A DNA stretch of 64,000 nucleotides, taken from positions 186,001 through 250,000 of the forward strand of contig NZ_JAAQQU010000099.1 of NCBI RefSeq assembly GCF_011742145.1, read 5' to 3'. The notes below the pieces were generated by a model that was not told the DNA's origin, made no database searches, and was given only the letters and a program-made list of their open reading frames with translations. Position 1 is the stretch's first letter, and each line of letters opens with the position of its first letter. Source of the stretch: Flavobacterium sp. J49 (lineage in GTDB: Bacteria > Bacteroidota > Bacteroidia > Flavobacteriales > Flavobacteriaceae). Positions 27,433 to 37,053 of the stretch are shown piece after piece. Made by a program: the position numbers and the translations under genes.

Positions 27433-27867
27433 ATGAAACGACTGCTCATTATTTTGCTATTGATAACAAGCTTCAGCACTATTGCTCAAACGGAAGAGGA
27501 TTGTTCTGGAAGCTATTATTTTTTGATTGAAGCAAAAGATGGTCATATCCTGGATTATAAAATGCAACTCAATCCCGATAAGACATTTGTTTACACTAGT
27601 TTCAACAGAGTTGTTGACATGCGTGGCAATCACGACACGACGAAGAAAGGAAAAGGTACTTGGAAAGTGGAAAATAAAATTATAAAATTCACCACAGAAT
27701 TGAAGGATTTAGATCAAGATCATACGCTAAACTTCACCGGAACGACCGCTCGAATTGTCAAAAAATCGCCTCGTGACACTTCAGATAAAGTAGTGCCAAC
27801 CGCACTGCAATTCTATAAATCTGAAATTCGTACTATAGAAAATTTGAAATTTTTGTTAAAAGTATAG
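27433..27867 (+). CDS. Small exported protein of unknown function
   Basis: A 144-residue protein with a signal peptide (MKRLLIILLLITSFSTIAQ). The mature part is beta-rich (GSYYFLIEAKDGHILDYKMQ), with a G-K-G-T-W-K-V-E-N-K-I-I pattern like lipocalin or NlpE-type domains in which a stored value is compared with a limit. No catalytic residues are apparent. It follows the carboxylase gene by 11 bp and may be read through from it. Confidence 0.7.
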   Translation: MKRLLIILLLITSFSTIAQTEEDCSGSYYFLIEAKDGHILDYKMQLNPDKTFVYTSFNRVVDMRGNHDTTKKGKGTWKVENKIIKFTTELKDLDQDHTLNFTGTTARIVKKSPRDTSDKVVPTALQFYKSEIRTIENLKFLLKV

Positions 27868-27869
27868 TC

Positions 27870-28139
27870 TTGACTAAAATTCATGTCAATATATTATCTT
27901 TCTTTTTGTCACTTCCAATTTTCATAGGTGTCGTAATTTTAACCGGTTTTATTTTTTTTACAGATGATGGGAATTGTATCGAATACCGATTCAAAGGATT
28001 GGGATTAATTTTGGATTTGTTCTATGATGGATATCATTATGATGCCAATTTTCTCTGTTTTGCACTTATCTTTGTCTTGAGTTTTTGCATTGCAAAATCA
28101 ATTATTAAATACTTGATTAAACTCAAAATTTTAAGATAA
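27870..28139 (+). CDS. Small membrane protein of unknown function
   Basis: An 89-residue protein with two hydrophobic helices (about 6-30 and 60-80) separated by a short loop with DDGNC and YDGYHYD. The start is TTG at 27870, 2 bp after the previous stop; no ATG lies near the N-terminus, so the gene call depends on TTG use. It ends 4 bp before the pseudouridine synthase, which supports a shared transcript. Confidence 0.55.
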   Translation: MTKIHVNILSFFLSLPIFIGVVILTGFIFFTDDGNCIEYRFKGLGLILDLFYDGYHYDANFLCFALIFVLSFCIAKSIIKYLIKLKILR

Positions 28140-28143
28140 TCCA

Positions 28144-29814
28144 ATGTCTTCCACCCTTTTTCAAATTTTCAATCATGATATTTCAGGTATTTCTTTACCA
28201 GAAAAATTCACCTTTCCATTTTATTATGAACCGCACGAGTTAAGTAGAATTGCTGCAAATGAATTGCAAAACTACCTCGAATCCCAAACCGATTTTGAGC
28301 ACAATTTTGGCTTAGATACTGAAAAAGAAGGCTTAGTCATCGGAAAAATGTTTGGTGTCTTAGTAGTGCAAAATAGCGAAGGTGAATTGGGCTACCTCTG
28401 GGCTTTTTCCGGAAAACTGGCTGACCAAAATCATTTACCCTTATTTGTGCCGACCGTTTTTGATATGTTGGAAGAAAATAGTTTTTTTTTAATCGGGATA
28501 AAAGAACTCAACGCCATCAATTTAGAAGTCGAAACTTTAGAAAACAATCCCGAATTTCTTCTGTTAACCGAAACATACCAAACAGAAAAAGCTTTGGCTT
28601 CAGCGAAATTAGAAGCCGAAAAAATCAAAATGAGCGAAGCCAAAAAGGCCCGCAAACTACAACGCAAAAAAGCCCAGACTGAAATCACGGATAAAGCTGA
28701 TTTAGAAATTATCATGGCTGAATTGGTGCGGGAAAGTTTAAAAGACAAGTTTCTATTTCGTGAACTGACCGAATATTTGGAAAATCAGCTTGCTGAAACC
28801 AAAGAAAAACTAAGTCGGTTTACCGATAAAATCAACCAACTCAAAGAAGAGCGCAGTCTGAAATCGGCAGCCCTACAACAGCAAATTTTTGCGGAATATT
28901 CCTTTCTAAACCAGTACAAAGAATTAAAAAGCTTGGCCGAAATCTTTAACGGCAATCCACCCGCAGGCGCAGGAGAATGTGCGGCACCAAAATTGTTGCA
29001 TTATGCTTTTCAACACCATTTAAAACCGATAGCGATGGCGGAGTTTTGGTGGGGACAATCGCCAAAGTCTGAAGTTAGAAAGCATGGCCAATTTTATCCT
29101 GCGTGCACCGGAAAATGTGAACCCATTTTAGCACACATGCTTAAAGATATCCCTATGGACGATAACCCATTCGGCATAAACCCGGCTGAAGGAAAAGAAC
29201 TAGAGGTAGTTTTTGAAGATGATTATTTGGCCATAGTAAACAAACCGGCTGAATTCCTTTCAGTTCCGGGAAAACAAGTTAAAGATTCTGTTTCGGCCCG
29301 TGTTGCATCACTATATCCTAATGCGACCGGTCCATTGATAGTCCATCGCTTAGACATGGCAACTTCCGGTTTGCTTTTGATAGCTAAAAACATAGAAATA
29401 CACAAAGAATTACAGTCTCAATTTATTAAAAGAAAAGTCAAAAAGCGTTACGTGGCTTTACTTGATGGCTTATTAAAAGAAGATAGCGGCTTGATTGATT
29501 TGCCTTTGCGTGTAGATTTGGACAATCGCCCGAATCAGATGGTTTGCTATGAACACGGAAAAACGGCTCAGACAAAATGGGAAGTGATTGAACGCAGAAA
29601 TAATCAAACCTTAGTCTACTTCTACCCGATTACCGGCAGAACGCACCAACTTCGAGTACATGCTGCACATAATTTGGGCCTTAATACCCCAATAGTAGGT
29701 GACGATTTATATGGAACCAAAGCGAATCGTTTGCATTTGCATGCAGAAAGTATTACTTTTAGTCATCCCATTTCAAAAGAAACCGTTACAGTTACTGTAG
29801 CTGCTGCATTTTAG
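28144..29814 (+). CDS. RluA family pseudouridine synthase with long N-terminal extension
   Basis: RNA pseudouridine synthase of 556 residues. The catalytic domain (about 355-556) has the RluA motif HRLDMATSGLLLIAKN with catalytic D404, plus GRTHQLRVH near 498. The first 350 residues include a long charged coiled coil (about 150-260), then PPAGAGECAAPKLLHYAF (about 275-292) and CTGKC near 322, possibly metal or RNA binding. This long form is known in Bacteroidota and some gammaproteobacteria. The target uridine, rRNA or tRNA, cannot be told. Confidence 0.9.
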   Translation: MSSTLFQIFNHDISGISLPEKFTFPFYYEPHELSRIAANELQNYLESQTDFEHNFGLDTEKEGLVIGKMFGVLVVQNSEGELGYLWAFSGKLADQNHLPLFVPTVFDMLEENSFFLIGIKELNAINLEVETLENNPEFLLLTETYQTEKALASAKLEAEKIKMSEAKKARKLQRKKAQTEITDKADLEIIMAELVRESLKDKFLFRELTEYLENQLAETKEKLSRFTDKINQLKEERSLKSAALQQQIFAEYSFLNQYKELKSLAEIFNGNPPAGAGECAAPKLLHYAFQHHLKPIAMAEFWWGQSPKSEVRKHGQFYPACTGKCEPILAHMLKDIPMDDNPFGINPAEGKELEVVFEDDYLAIVNKPAEFLSVPGKQVKDSVSARVASLYPNATGPLIVHRLDMATSGLLLIAKNIEIHKELQSQFIKRKVKKRYVALLDGLLKEDSGLIDLPLRVDLDNRPNQMVCYEHGKTAQTKWEVIERRNNQTLVYFYPITGRTHQLRVHAAHNLGLNTPIVGDDLYGTKANRLHLHAESITFSHPISKETVTVTVAAAF

Positions 29815-29863
29815 ATTCGTAACAAATCGTGAGTTTTGAGACTCATTGAAAAACACTTTCCAT

Positions 29864-31483
29864 ATGAAAAAATTGATAGGTTGTTCCTTATTACTGTTGG
29901 GTTTTCAATCATTAACGGCTCAAAAAGTATTTACTCGAAAAGATACGCTGCAAGGTGGATTGCGCCCGGAACGAACATCTTTTGATGTATTGCGCTATGA
30001 TTTGAATATTAAAATTGACCCCAAAGCTAAAACAATCGTCGGTTACAATGAGATAACTTTTAAACCGGTAGAAAATACCACAGCCATTCAAATCGATTTG
30101 TTTGAGAACATGAAAGTTGACAGTATCGTTTACAACAAGCGAAGACTAAGCTATGAAAGAGAATTTGATGCTGTTTTTATCAATTTCCCAACACCTTTAT
30201 TAAGAGATATGCCGGAACAGTCGATTAAATTTTACTATTCCGGAAAACCTATTATTGCGCGTCGTGCACCTTGGGACGGCGGTTTTGTCTTTTCACAAGA
30301 CTCCAACGGTAAAGATTGGATTGGCGTTGCTGTTCAAGGAACCGGTGCGAGTTTGTGGTATCCGGTAAAAGATTCTCAAAGTGACGAACCGGACAGAGGT
30401 GCAAGCATCAAAGTAGCTGTTCCCAATGGTTTGATGAATGTTTCTAACGGTAGATTCTTGGGTTCAGAAGATTTGAAAAATGGCTACACGCGTTGGGATT
30501 GGGAAGTTAAAAATCCTATCAATACCTATGACATCACAGTGAATATTGCCGATTATGTTCACCTACACGATAACTACAAAGGATTGGACTTGGATTACTA
30601 TGTACTGCGAGAAAACGAAGCCAAAGCCAAAGCCCATTTTGAAGAGGTAAAACCGATGATGGATTGTTTCCAAAGTAAATTTGGAGAGTATCCGTTTAAA
30701 GACGACGGCTATAAATTAGTTGAAACTTCTTATTTAGGTATGGAACACCAAAGTGCTGTAGCTTATGGCAATAAATATTTTAAAGGCTATCTCGGAATGG
30801 ATTTATCCGGGACAGGCATAGGGCTAACTTTTGATTATATTACCATACACGAAAGTGGTCATGAATGGTTTGGAAACAGCATCACATCGAAAGATATTGC
30901 TGATATGTGGATACACGAAGGCTTCACCCAATATACAGAAATTGTTTATGTTGAATGCACATTAGGTTATGAAAAAGCGATGCAATACGCCAACGGTTTG
31001 CGCATGAATGTTCAAAACGACCGACCAATCATTGGTCATTATGGTGTAAACAATGAAGGCTCGGGTGATATGTATCCCAAAGGAGCTTTGTTGCTCAATA
31101 CCTTACGACATGTTGTGAATGATGATGCCAAATGGTGGAAAATGATTTTGGATTATTCTAATACTTTCAGACATAAAATCATTGATAACGAAACCGTTAT
31201 TGCTTTTTTCAATAAAGAGAGCGGGATGAATTTGACTCCGATTTTTAACCAGTATTTAAACAAAACTACTATCCCTAAACTAGAATTAAAGACAACCAAT
31301 AACAAGTTAGAAGCGCGCTGGACTAATGTAGAAGCCGACTTTGAAATGCCTGTTGATCTTGTTTTAGATAGCAAAACCATCAGAATTTACCCTAAAAACA
31401 ATTGGGTTGCTACAGACTTAAAAGTCAAAGAAATCAGTCAAGTTAAGATATTAGCCAATAAATTTTTCATCTTGACGCGATAA
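29864..31483 (+). CDS. M1 family metallopeptidase (aminopeptidase N-like)
   Basis: Zinc aminopeptidase of 539 residues with a signal peptide (MKKLIGCSLLLLGFQSLTAQ), so envelope-located. The zinc site is H329, E330, H333 (HESGH) and E352 (WIHEGF). The substrate-anchoring exopeptidase motif, usually GAMEN, reads GMEHQ. It is shorter than the 850-residue aminopeptidase N because the C-terminal helical domain is missing, as in other Bacteroidota short M1 peptidases. The ATG at 29864 starts the signal peptide; the upstream TTG does not. Confidence 0.93.
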   Translation: MKKLIGCSLLLLGFQSLTAQKVFTRKDTLQGGLRPERTSFDVLRYDLNIKIDPKAKTIVGYNEITFKPVENTTAIQIDLFENMKVDSIVYNKRRLSYEREFDAVFINFPTPLLRDMPEQSIKFYYSGKPIIARRAPWDGGFVFSQDSNGKDWIGVAVQGTGASLWYPVKDSQSDEPDRGASIKVAVPNGLMNVSNGRFLGSEDLKNGYTRWDWEVKNPINTYDITVNIADYVHLHDNYKGLDLDYYVLRENEAKAKAHFEEVKPMMDCFQSKFGEYPFKDDGYKLVETSYLGMEHQSAVAYGNKYFKGYLGMDLSGTGIGLTFDYITIHESGHEWFGNSITSKDIADMWIHEGFTQYTEIVYVECTLGYEKAMQYANGLRMNVQNDRPIIGHYGVNNEGSGDMYPKGALLLNTLRHVVNDDAKWWKMILDYSNTFRHKIIDNETVIAFFNKESGMNLTPIFNQYLNKTTIPKLELKTTNNKLEARWTNVEADFEMPVDLVLDSKTIRIYPKNNWVATDLKVKEISQVKILANKFFILTR

Positions 31484-31562
31484 CACAACTAAAAAAAGAA
31501 TGATTTTTTTTCGTATCTAATTAATAAATAGTAACTTAGATTAAACTTTAAACTTACTTATT

Positions 31563-31988
31563 ATGGATACTTCAGTAAAAGGTTTGAACAAATGGGCGAA
31601 TGCTCATTCGACAATTTGGTTTGATACGCTCAGAATTCTTCTAGGTGTATTTTTGATTTATAAAGGCGCTTATTTTATCAGTAATAGTAGGGATTTTGAA
31701 GACTTAATTGCTCCGGTTAGTAATTTTCTCGGCGGCATGTTGACTTTCCACTACATTGCTTCGGCTCATATTATGGGCGGGATTATGATTATTTTCGGGT
31801 TATTGACACGCTGGGCTTTGATTGCCCAATTACCGATTCTGTTGGGTGCGGTTTTAATCAATTTCATTGGCGAAATGAATGCGATGAATTTACTGGTAGC
31901 CACAGTTACCTTGGCACTCAGTGTTTTTTACACTATTTACGGAAGCGGTAAACATTCGGCAGACTACTATTTCAAAATGCAAAAATAA
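31563..31988 (+). CDS. DoxX family membrane protein
   Basis: A 141-residue protein with four predicted membrane helices (RILLGVFLIYKGAYFI, then LTFHYIASAHIMGGIMIIFG, LIAQLPILLGAVLINF, and LLVATVTLALSVFYTIYG). The arrangement fits the DoxX/DoxD-like family, whose members are membrane parts of oxidoreductase systems, though most have no proven role. It is a single-gene unit followed by a strong bidirectional terminator. Confidence 0.85.
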   Translation: MDTSVKGLNKWANAHSTIWFDTLRILLGVFLIYKGAYFISNSRDFEDLIAPVSNFLGGMLTFHYIASAHIMGGIMIIFGLLTRWALIAQLPILLGAVLINFIGEMNAMNLLVATVTLALSVFYTIYGSGKHSADYYFKMQK

Positions 31989-32010
31989 ATGTTGTAATTC
32001 CCATAACAAC

Positions 32011-32052
32011 AAAAAAAACGCACTAAGGTTTGATTACTCTAGTGCGTTTTTG
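32011..32052. terminator. Bidirectional terminator between DoxX and menE
   Basis: AAAACGCACTA (32015-32025) and TAGTGCGTTTT (32040-32050) pair perfectly, with A-runs and T-runs on both sides. It can end both convergent transcripts; the menE stop is 3 bp away. Confidence 0.8.
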
Positions 32053-32054
32053 AT

Positions 32055-33095
32055 TTATTGCATGGTTTCTTTCCTAATGACTTTTCCACTACCGGTTTCT
32101 TTGAATTTGGCAATAAAAATCAACTCTTTAGGCTTTTCATATTTGTCTAAGTCTTCATAAATATCATCTCCTAAATCGTGTTTCTCACCTTCAATAACCA
32201 AAACTACTTTTTCACCCAACTCAGCATCAGGTTTAGAAGTAATAAAGAAACGCTGGTGTATTTTGTGTGCTAACTTCTCCTCTATTTGCTCCGGAATTAA
32301 TTTTATCCCGCCACTGTTAATCACGTTATCCATTCGACCTAAAAACACAAATTGATTTTCGTTGACCAATTCTACAATATCGTTGGTTACAATAACATCA
32401 TCGGAAATTCGAGGAGCATGTATTACCAAACAATTTCTGTCGTCATACGAAATCGTAACACCCGGTAAAACTGTGAAGGCCTTTTCTCCCAACTTACGGG
32501 CGGCTATATGTGTGATTGTCTCGGTCATACCATAGGTTTCAAAAACTTGGGTAGGCAGTTTCAACAATTGCTTCTCCAAATTTTTATTAATGGCTGCACC
32601 ACCAACAATCATTTTCTTTACTTTCTTCAATTCGGGTAATGAGTTTTGAGCTTGTAACGGTACCATGGCCACAAAATCAAAATCAATTTCGTTGTGACGC
32701 ATTGGATGCGAGCTTGGTGCTACAAATTCTAAATCCAAACCGAGAATCATGGCGCGAACCAACATCATTTTTCCGGCCACATATTTTACCGGTAAACATT
32801 GCAGCGCCTTATTTCCGGGTTGTAATTCAAAAAAATCTCCGGTTGCCAGAGCCGATTCGACCATGGCTTGTTTACTTACACTTATTGTTTTAGGTGTTCC
32901 GGTCGTACCCGAAGTTTGCATTTCAATATAATCTTTGCTGTCAAACCAATCTAAAAGAAAATCACCTACCGGTTTCTCAAAATCTTCTCCTTCTTTAATA
33001 AAACTGTAGGCCACACGACATAAATCTTCTCGATTGAGATGAAATCCATTCAATTTAAATTGATTGTGTACGTTTTCGTATGTTGGACTATTCAT
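32055..33095 (-). CDS. menE: AMP-binding protein, probable O-succinylbenzoate-CoA ligase
   Basis: Adenylate-forming ligase of 346 residues, shorter than the 450-500 residues of standard MenE but typical of the Bacteroidota form. It would join o-succinylbenzoate to CoA in menaquinone synthesis. The AMP-binding P-loop is MQTSGTTGTPKTIS (near 55-68), followed by FETYGMTETITHIAARK and FLGRMDNVINSGGIKL, and the C-terminal catalytic lysine region SGKVIRKE. Its ATG overlaps the end of the upstream CPBP gene by 8 bp. The family of AMP ligases is wide, but the short length fits MenE. Confidence 0.82.
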   Translation of the reverse strand: MNSPTYENVHNQFKLNGFHLNREDLCRVAYSFIKEGEDFEKPVGDFLLDWFDSKDYIEMQTSGTTGTPKTISVSKQAMVESALATGDFFELQPGNKALQCLPVKYVAGKMMLVRAMILGLDLEFVAPSSHPMRHNEIDFDFVAMVPLQAQNSLPELKKVKKMIVGGAAINKNLEKQLLKLPTQVFETYGMTETITHIAARKLGEKAFTVLPGVTISYDDRNCLVIHAPRISDDVIVTNDIVELVNENQFVFLGRMDNVINSGGIKLIPEQIEEKLAHKIHQRFFITSKPDAELGEKVVLVIEGEKHDLGDDIYEDLDKYEKPKELIFIAKFKETGSGKVIRKETMQ

Positions 33096-34038
33096 GACTT
33101 TCGCTGTTTTGGGTGGATTCTTCGCTGACAATATTTCCGGTTAGTTTTTCTCTCCAGTTGGTCCAATTGTATTTTTTACTAAAGATAAATAATAGTAACG
33201 GAAAAATAATAATGATTGGTGTCAAAATTTCAAATCCTACCGAAGGTGTCGATACATCTTTCAGCACAGAATCGGTTTGGAAAGCTGACCAATCAGAAGT
33301 AACGAGTAAAGCCGTAACCAAATTATTGGCCGCATGAAAACCTAAAGCCAACTCCATGCCTTCATCCATCAAGGTAATAACGCCAAGGAAAAGTCCGGTA
33401 CCGATATAATAAACCAAAACAACATAACCCATTTTTTCGACTTCGGGATTTGCAATGTGCATGGTTCCGAATATTACTGAGGTCATCACCAATGGAAACC
33501 ATCTGTTCTTGGCCAAAACGGCAAAGCCTTGCATTAAATATCCTCTAAATACATATTCCTCGGTACTGGTTTGAATGGGAATCAGCAGAATTCCTATAAT
33601 GGCCAATATCATAAACGGAAAGGGTTTAAAATTCCAAGTGAAATTTTCCGGTGTAGAATAATATAGGGCAACCGTTGAACCTACCGTAAAAATTGCCCAA
33701 ACAAAAAAAGCAAAAAAGATTCTTCCCCAATCAACTTTGGCTCGAGAAGTAGTGACCGATAAAAGTGTTTGTTTGTGAAAAAATCTGACCACCAAAATAA
33801 TCGCCGCAAACCCAAAAGCAAATGACAAAAGCAACAAAAACAAAGTAAGATTGGGCGATAAAAATTTCATTACCGCTTCGTTAGTGGTTGGATAGGTTTC
33901 CCCAGAAGAAAAAGCTTTCACCGCTACTGCAACGGCAAAAGGTATCTGTCCGATTGTTGACGCGAGAATTATTAATATTGAACCTAGTATGTATTTCCAA
34001 AATTTATTTTCCGGAAAAAACCCGTTTTCTATAAACAT
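33088..34038 (-). CDS. CPBP family intramembrane glutamic protease
   Basis: Inner-membrane protein of 316 residues with about eight helices and the three CPBP (Abi) motifs. TEEYVFRGY holds the catalytic EExxxR, SVIFGTMH holds FxxxH, and ALGFHAANNL supplies the third polar motif. The family includes CaaX proteases and bacteriocin-immunity proteins. It overlaps menE and is probably co-transcribed with it. The role is unknown; a prenyl-protein substrate is not expected in bacteria. Confidence 0.88.
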   Translation of the reverse strand: MFIENGFFPENKFWKYILGSILIILASTIGQIPFAVAVAVKAFSSGETYPTTNEAVMKFLSPNLTLFLLLLSFAFGFAAIILVVRFFHKQTLLSVTTSRAKVDWGRIFFAFFVWAIFTVGSTVALYYSTPENFTWNFKPFPFMILAIIGILLIPIQTSTEEYVFRGYLMQGFAVLAKNRWFPLVMTSVIFGTMHIANPEVEKMGYVVLVYYIGTGLFLGVITLMDEGMELALGFHAANNLVTALLVTSDWSAFQTDSVLKDVSTPSVGFEILTPIIIIFPLLLFIFSKKYNWTNWREKLTGNIVSEESTQNSESHE

Positions 34039-34108
34039 GATTTAGCAATTTTTGTTTCGCCTAAATTAAGTTTTTTCTATTAATATCTATTACTTTGCCA
34101 AAAAAAAG

Positions 34109-34450
34109 ATGTTACAAATACTCCACAATCCAAGATGCGGAAAATCAAGAAATTGCTTGGCTTTCCTTGAAAATTCAAAAGTCGAATACGAAATCAGAAA
34201 CTATTTGCAAAACCCGCTTTCTGAAAGTGAGTTAAATGAATTGATTACTAAATTAAACCTCAAACCCATTGTGTTGGTTCGTCAAAAAGAAACCGTATGG
34301 ATTGAAAATTTCAAAGGCAAAACATTGACCGACAAGCAAATTATCAAGGCATTAGCAGAATATCCTATCTTGATAGAAAGACCAATTGTAATCAATGGTC
34401 CTAAAGCCATCATTGGTAGAGATCTTGAAAAACTCGAAAAATTCCTCTGA
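34109..34450 (+). CDS. ArsC family reductase
   Basis: A 113-residue protein with the thioredoxin-like ArsC fold. The catalytic cysteine is C10 in HNPRCGKSR and the conserved arginine lies in ILIERPIV near 89-96. Length and motifs match glutaredoxin-linked arsenate reductases (arsC). No arsR, acr3 or arsB lies nearby, so arsenate detoxification is not supported by context, and a YffB-like general role is possible. A near-consensus -7 box lies at about 34090. Confidence 0.85.
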   Translation: MLQILHNPRCGKSRNCLAFLENSKVEYEIRNYLQNPLSESELNELITKLNLKPIVLVRQKETVWIENFKGKTLTDKQIIKALAEYPILIERPIVINGPKAIIGRDLEKLEKFL

Positions 34451-34483
34451 AATAGGCAGTTTATTTTTAACAAAGATTTGGGA

Positions 34484-34512
34484 ATTGTCGCTTAAACCAA
34501 AGTGTACTTTTG
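34484..34512 (+). promoter_or_regulatory. TonB-dependent receptor promoter
   Basis: ATTG (34484-34487, one mismatch), a 17 bp spacer and TACTTTTG (34505-34512, exact) precede the receptor gene by about 30 bp. Confidence 0.6.
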
Positions 34513-34542
34513 CATTCTTAAGCAAGAATCAAAACATTTTAG

Positions 34543-36999
34543 ATGAAAAAAATTAAGATTATCTCAACACTCCTATTATTTTGTTGCTCTTTTTTAGCAT
34601 TAGCACAACAAAATCCTGCGCGGACTAAAATAGTTGTCACAGGAAATGTGATTGAAAAAACAAGCAAGATTCCTTTAGAATACGCTACCATTACTTTAAA
34701 AAACACTAAAAATCCTAAACAAATTTTTGGCGCAATTACAGACAATAAAGGTAGTTTTTCGGTAGATGCTGCGGCAGGTGAATTTGATATCATAGTCGAA
34801 TTTATTTCGTTTAAACCAACCGAAATCAAAGCAAAAAAACTTTCAGGTAATACTAATTTGGGTACCATTTCTTTAGAAGAAGACGCCACCCAGTTAAACG
34901 AAGTAGTCGTAAGAGCCGAAAAAACAACTGTTGAAATAAAACTGGATAAAAAAGTATACAATGTTGGGAACGATTTAATGGTCAAAGGCGGAACCGTTAG
35001 CGACGTATTAGACAATATCCCTTCAGTTTCTGTGGATGTAGAAGGAAATGTGAGTTTGCGAGGTAATGAAAACGTGAGAATCTTAATTGACGGCCGACCA
35101 TCAAATGCCATAAATATTACTGAAGCATTGCGTTTAATACCCGCTGATGCTATAGATAAAGTGGAAGTAATCACCAATCCATCAGCGCGTTATGATGCTG
35201 AAGGCGGCGGCGGATTATTAAACATCATTCTGAAAAAAGGAAAAAACCAAGGCATCAACGGAACATTCATCGGTGGCATTGGAGATCCAAAAAACAATAG
35301 TTTGAGCGGAACACTAAACTACAAAGAAGAAAATTTTAACTTGTTTACCACTCAAGGTTACAGCAATCGAAACAGTCCCGGAAAAGCTTTAACAAACTCG
35401 AGGTATTTAAACGGTGATAATTCAACCAGAAACTATTTGTTCGAAACCCGTGAAAATGATCGTTTGAATGAATCTTACAATGGAAATTTTGGTTTCGACT
35501 GGTTCTTAACTAAATCATTCACTTGGACAAACATTGTCAATTTCAGAAGAAGCATGGGTGACAATATCGATAATGTGTTGCAAAACTATTACGATGCCAA
35601 CCGTGTTTATGATTACACCAGAAATCGTATAAACTACGAAGACAGTAAAAGTAAGAATGTAGAATACTCAACCAACTTTACTAAAAACTTCAAGAAAGAA
35701 GGCCACAAACTAACCGTTGACGGTTCATTTTCTTCCAATACTGACACAAACCTAGCTTTGATTTCTGATACTGCAACCAATACCAGTGTTATCGGCTTAG
35801 ATGAAACCACCAACAATCAAAAACAAAGCAGAAATTTATTTCAAGCAGACTATGTTTATCCTATTGGAAAAGGAAGCCAATTCGAATTCGGTTACAAAGG
35901 TGATTATTCAAAAAACACTACCAACTATAGTGTAATCAATGACGGTATTCCGGAGCCACAATTCACCAATACTCTAGAATACAAAGAATATGTGAGTGCA
36001 TTTTACTCAAGTTATGGTTTTAAAGTTAAAAAATTCTCTTTCCTTTTTGGTGCGCGTTGGGAAGATTCCAATATTCATGTTAACCAATTAGCAACCGATG
36101 ATTTCAATAACAAAAAGTACGATAATTTCTTTCCGAGTGCTTTTTTCACCTATGAAATTGGAGAACAAACCAGTGCTTCCATTAGTTATAGTAGAAGAAT
36201 TCAAAGACCAAGAGGAAGAATGTTAAATCCGTTTAATAACTTATCCAGCAACGTAAATATCTTTATAGGTAATCCCGATTTAAATCCGGCTTTTACCGAT
36301 GCAATCGATTTAGGATTCATCAAACGTTGGAACAAATTAACTTTCAACACTTCGCTTTACGGTAACAAAACAAACGATTCATTTCAATGGGTAAGAAGAC
36401 CAAGTGGTGAATTACAAAACAATATTCCGGTAATCATTACTACGCCAATAAATTTGGCTACACAATACAGAGTTGGATTTGAATTTACCTTAAATTATTC
36501 ACCTTACAAATGGTGGAAATTAAACAGTAATTTCAACTTCTTCTACAACGAAACGGATGGAGATTACACTTATACCGATTTTAATGACAATCTAGTATCC
36601 CAAAATTTTGATTTTAGTGCCACTTCTTGGTTTACCCGACTAACCTCAAAAATAACCTTGCCTTATAAAATAGATTGGCAAACCAATGCAACTTACAACG
36701 GTGAACAAAAACAAGCCCAAGGAAAAAGTTTAGGCAATTTTAGTATGAACCTTGGTTTCAGCAAAGATATTTTAAAAGACAAAGGAACCGTTTCACTAAA
36801 TGTAAGCGATGTATTCAATTCCAGAAAAAGAATTTCTGAAACTTATATTCCCGGACAAGTAGACTCTTATGGCGAAATGCAATGGAGAGTTCGACAAATC
36901 AACTTCTCGTTTACCTACCGATTCAACGTACAGAAAAATGAAAAAGAGAGAAAACCGCGTAACGGTCAACAAGATGATGGCGGAGATTTCCCCGGATAA
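34543..36999 (+). CDS. Outer-membrane TonB-dependent receptor-type protein
   Basis: Outer-membrane protein of 818 residues with a signal peptide (to about residue 21). A carboxypeptidase-regulatory-like domain (about 28-105) is followed by a plug domain (about 125-225, with SVSVDVEGNVSLRGNENVRI and GRPSNA) and a C-terminal OMP beta-barrel of the PF14905 type. The barrel ends in a charged, G/D-rich tail. No SusD partner or TonB-energised neighbour is present, so the ligand is unknown. The ends of the barrel (SYSRRIQRPRGRMLNPFNN near 545) are typical of the group. Confidence 0.9.
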   Translation: MKKIKIISTLLLFCCSFLALAQQNPARTKIVVTGNVIEKTSKIPLEYATITLKNTKNPKQIFGAITDNKGSFSVDAAAGEFDIIVEFISFKPTEIKAKKLSGNTNLGTISLEEDATQLNEVVVRAEKTTVEIKLDKKVYNVGNDLMVKGGTVSDVLDNIPSVSVDVEGNVSLRGNENVRILIDGRPSNAINITEALRLIPADAIDKVEVITNPSARYDAEGGGGLLNIILKKGKNQGINGTFIGGIGDPKNNSLSGTLNYKEENFNLFTTQGYSNRNSPGKALTNSRYLNGDNSTRNYLFETRENDRLNESYNGNFGFDWFLTKSFTWTNIVNFRRSMGDNIDNVLQNYYDANRVYDYTRNRINYEDSKSKNVEYSTNFTKNFKKEGHKLTVDGSFSSNTDTNLALISDTATNTSVIGLDETTNNQKQSRNLFQADYVYPIGKGSQFEFGYKGDYSKNTTNYSVINDGIPEPQFTNTLEYKEYVSAFYSSYGFKVKKFSFLFGARWEDSNIHVNQLATDDFNNKKYDNFFPSAFFTYEIGEQTSASISYSRRIQRPRGRMLNPFNNLSSNVNIFIGNPDLNPAFTDAIDLGFIKRWNKLTFNTSLYGNKTNDSFQWVRRPSGELQNNIPVIITTPINLATQYRVGFEFTLNYSPYKWWKLNSNFNFFYNETDGDYTYTDFNDNLVSQNFDFSATSWFTRLTSKITLPYKIDWQTNATYNGEQKQAQGKSLGNFSMNLGFSKDILKDKGTVSLNVSDVFNSRKRISETYIPGQVDSYGEMQWRVRQINFSFTYRFNVQKNEKERKPRNGQQDDGGDFPG

Positions 37000-37005
37000 A
37001 CAATT

Positions 37006-37034
37006 AAAAAAGCCCCGAATTTCGGGGCTTTTTT
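37006..37034. terminator. Bidirectional terminator after the TonB-dependent receptor
   Basis: AAAAGCCCCGAA and TTTCGGGGCTTTTTT pair tightly with a minimal loop. It can end the receptor transcript and that of the small convergent membrane protein gene. Confidence 0.85.
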
Positions 37035-37053
37035 ATGAACATCTAGTTAAAAA

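Noticed and set aside
34109..34450. Arsenic-resistance island
   Set aside because: A lone ArsC-family gene with no arsR, arsB or acr3 nearby and ordinary neighbours.
34539..35177. 212-residue open frame opposite the TonB-dependent receptor
   Set aside because: Antisense shadow of a well-supported gene; composition is serine/threonine-rich as expected of a reversed frame.
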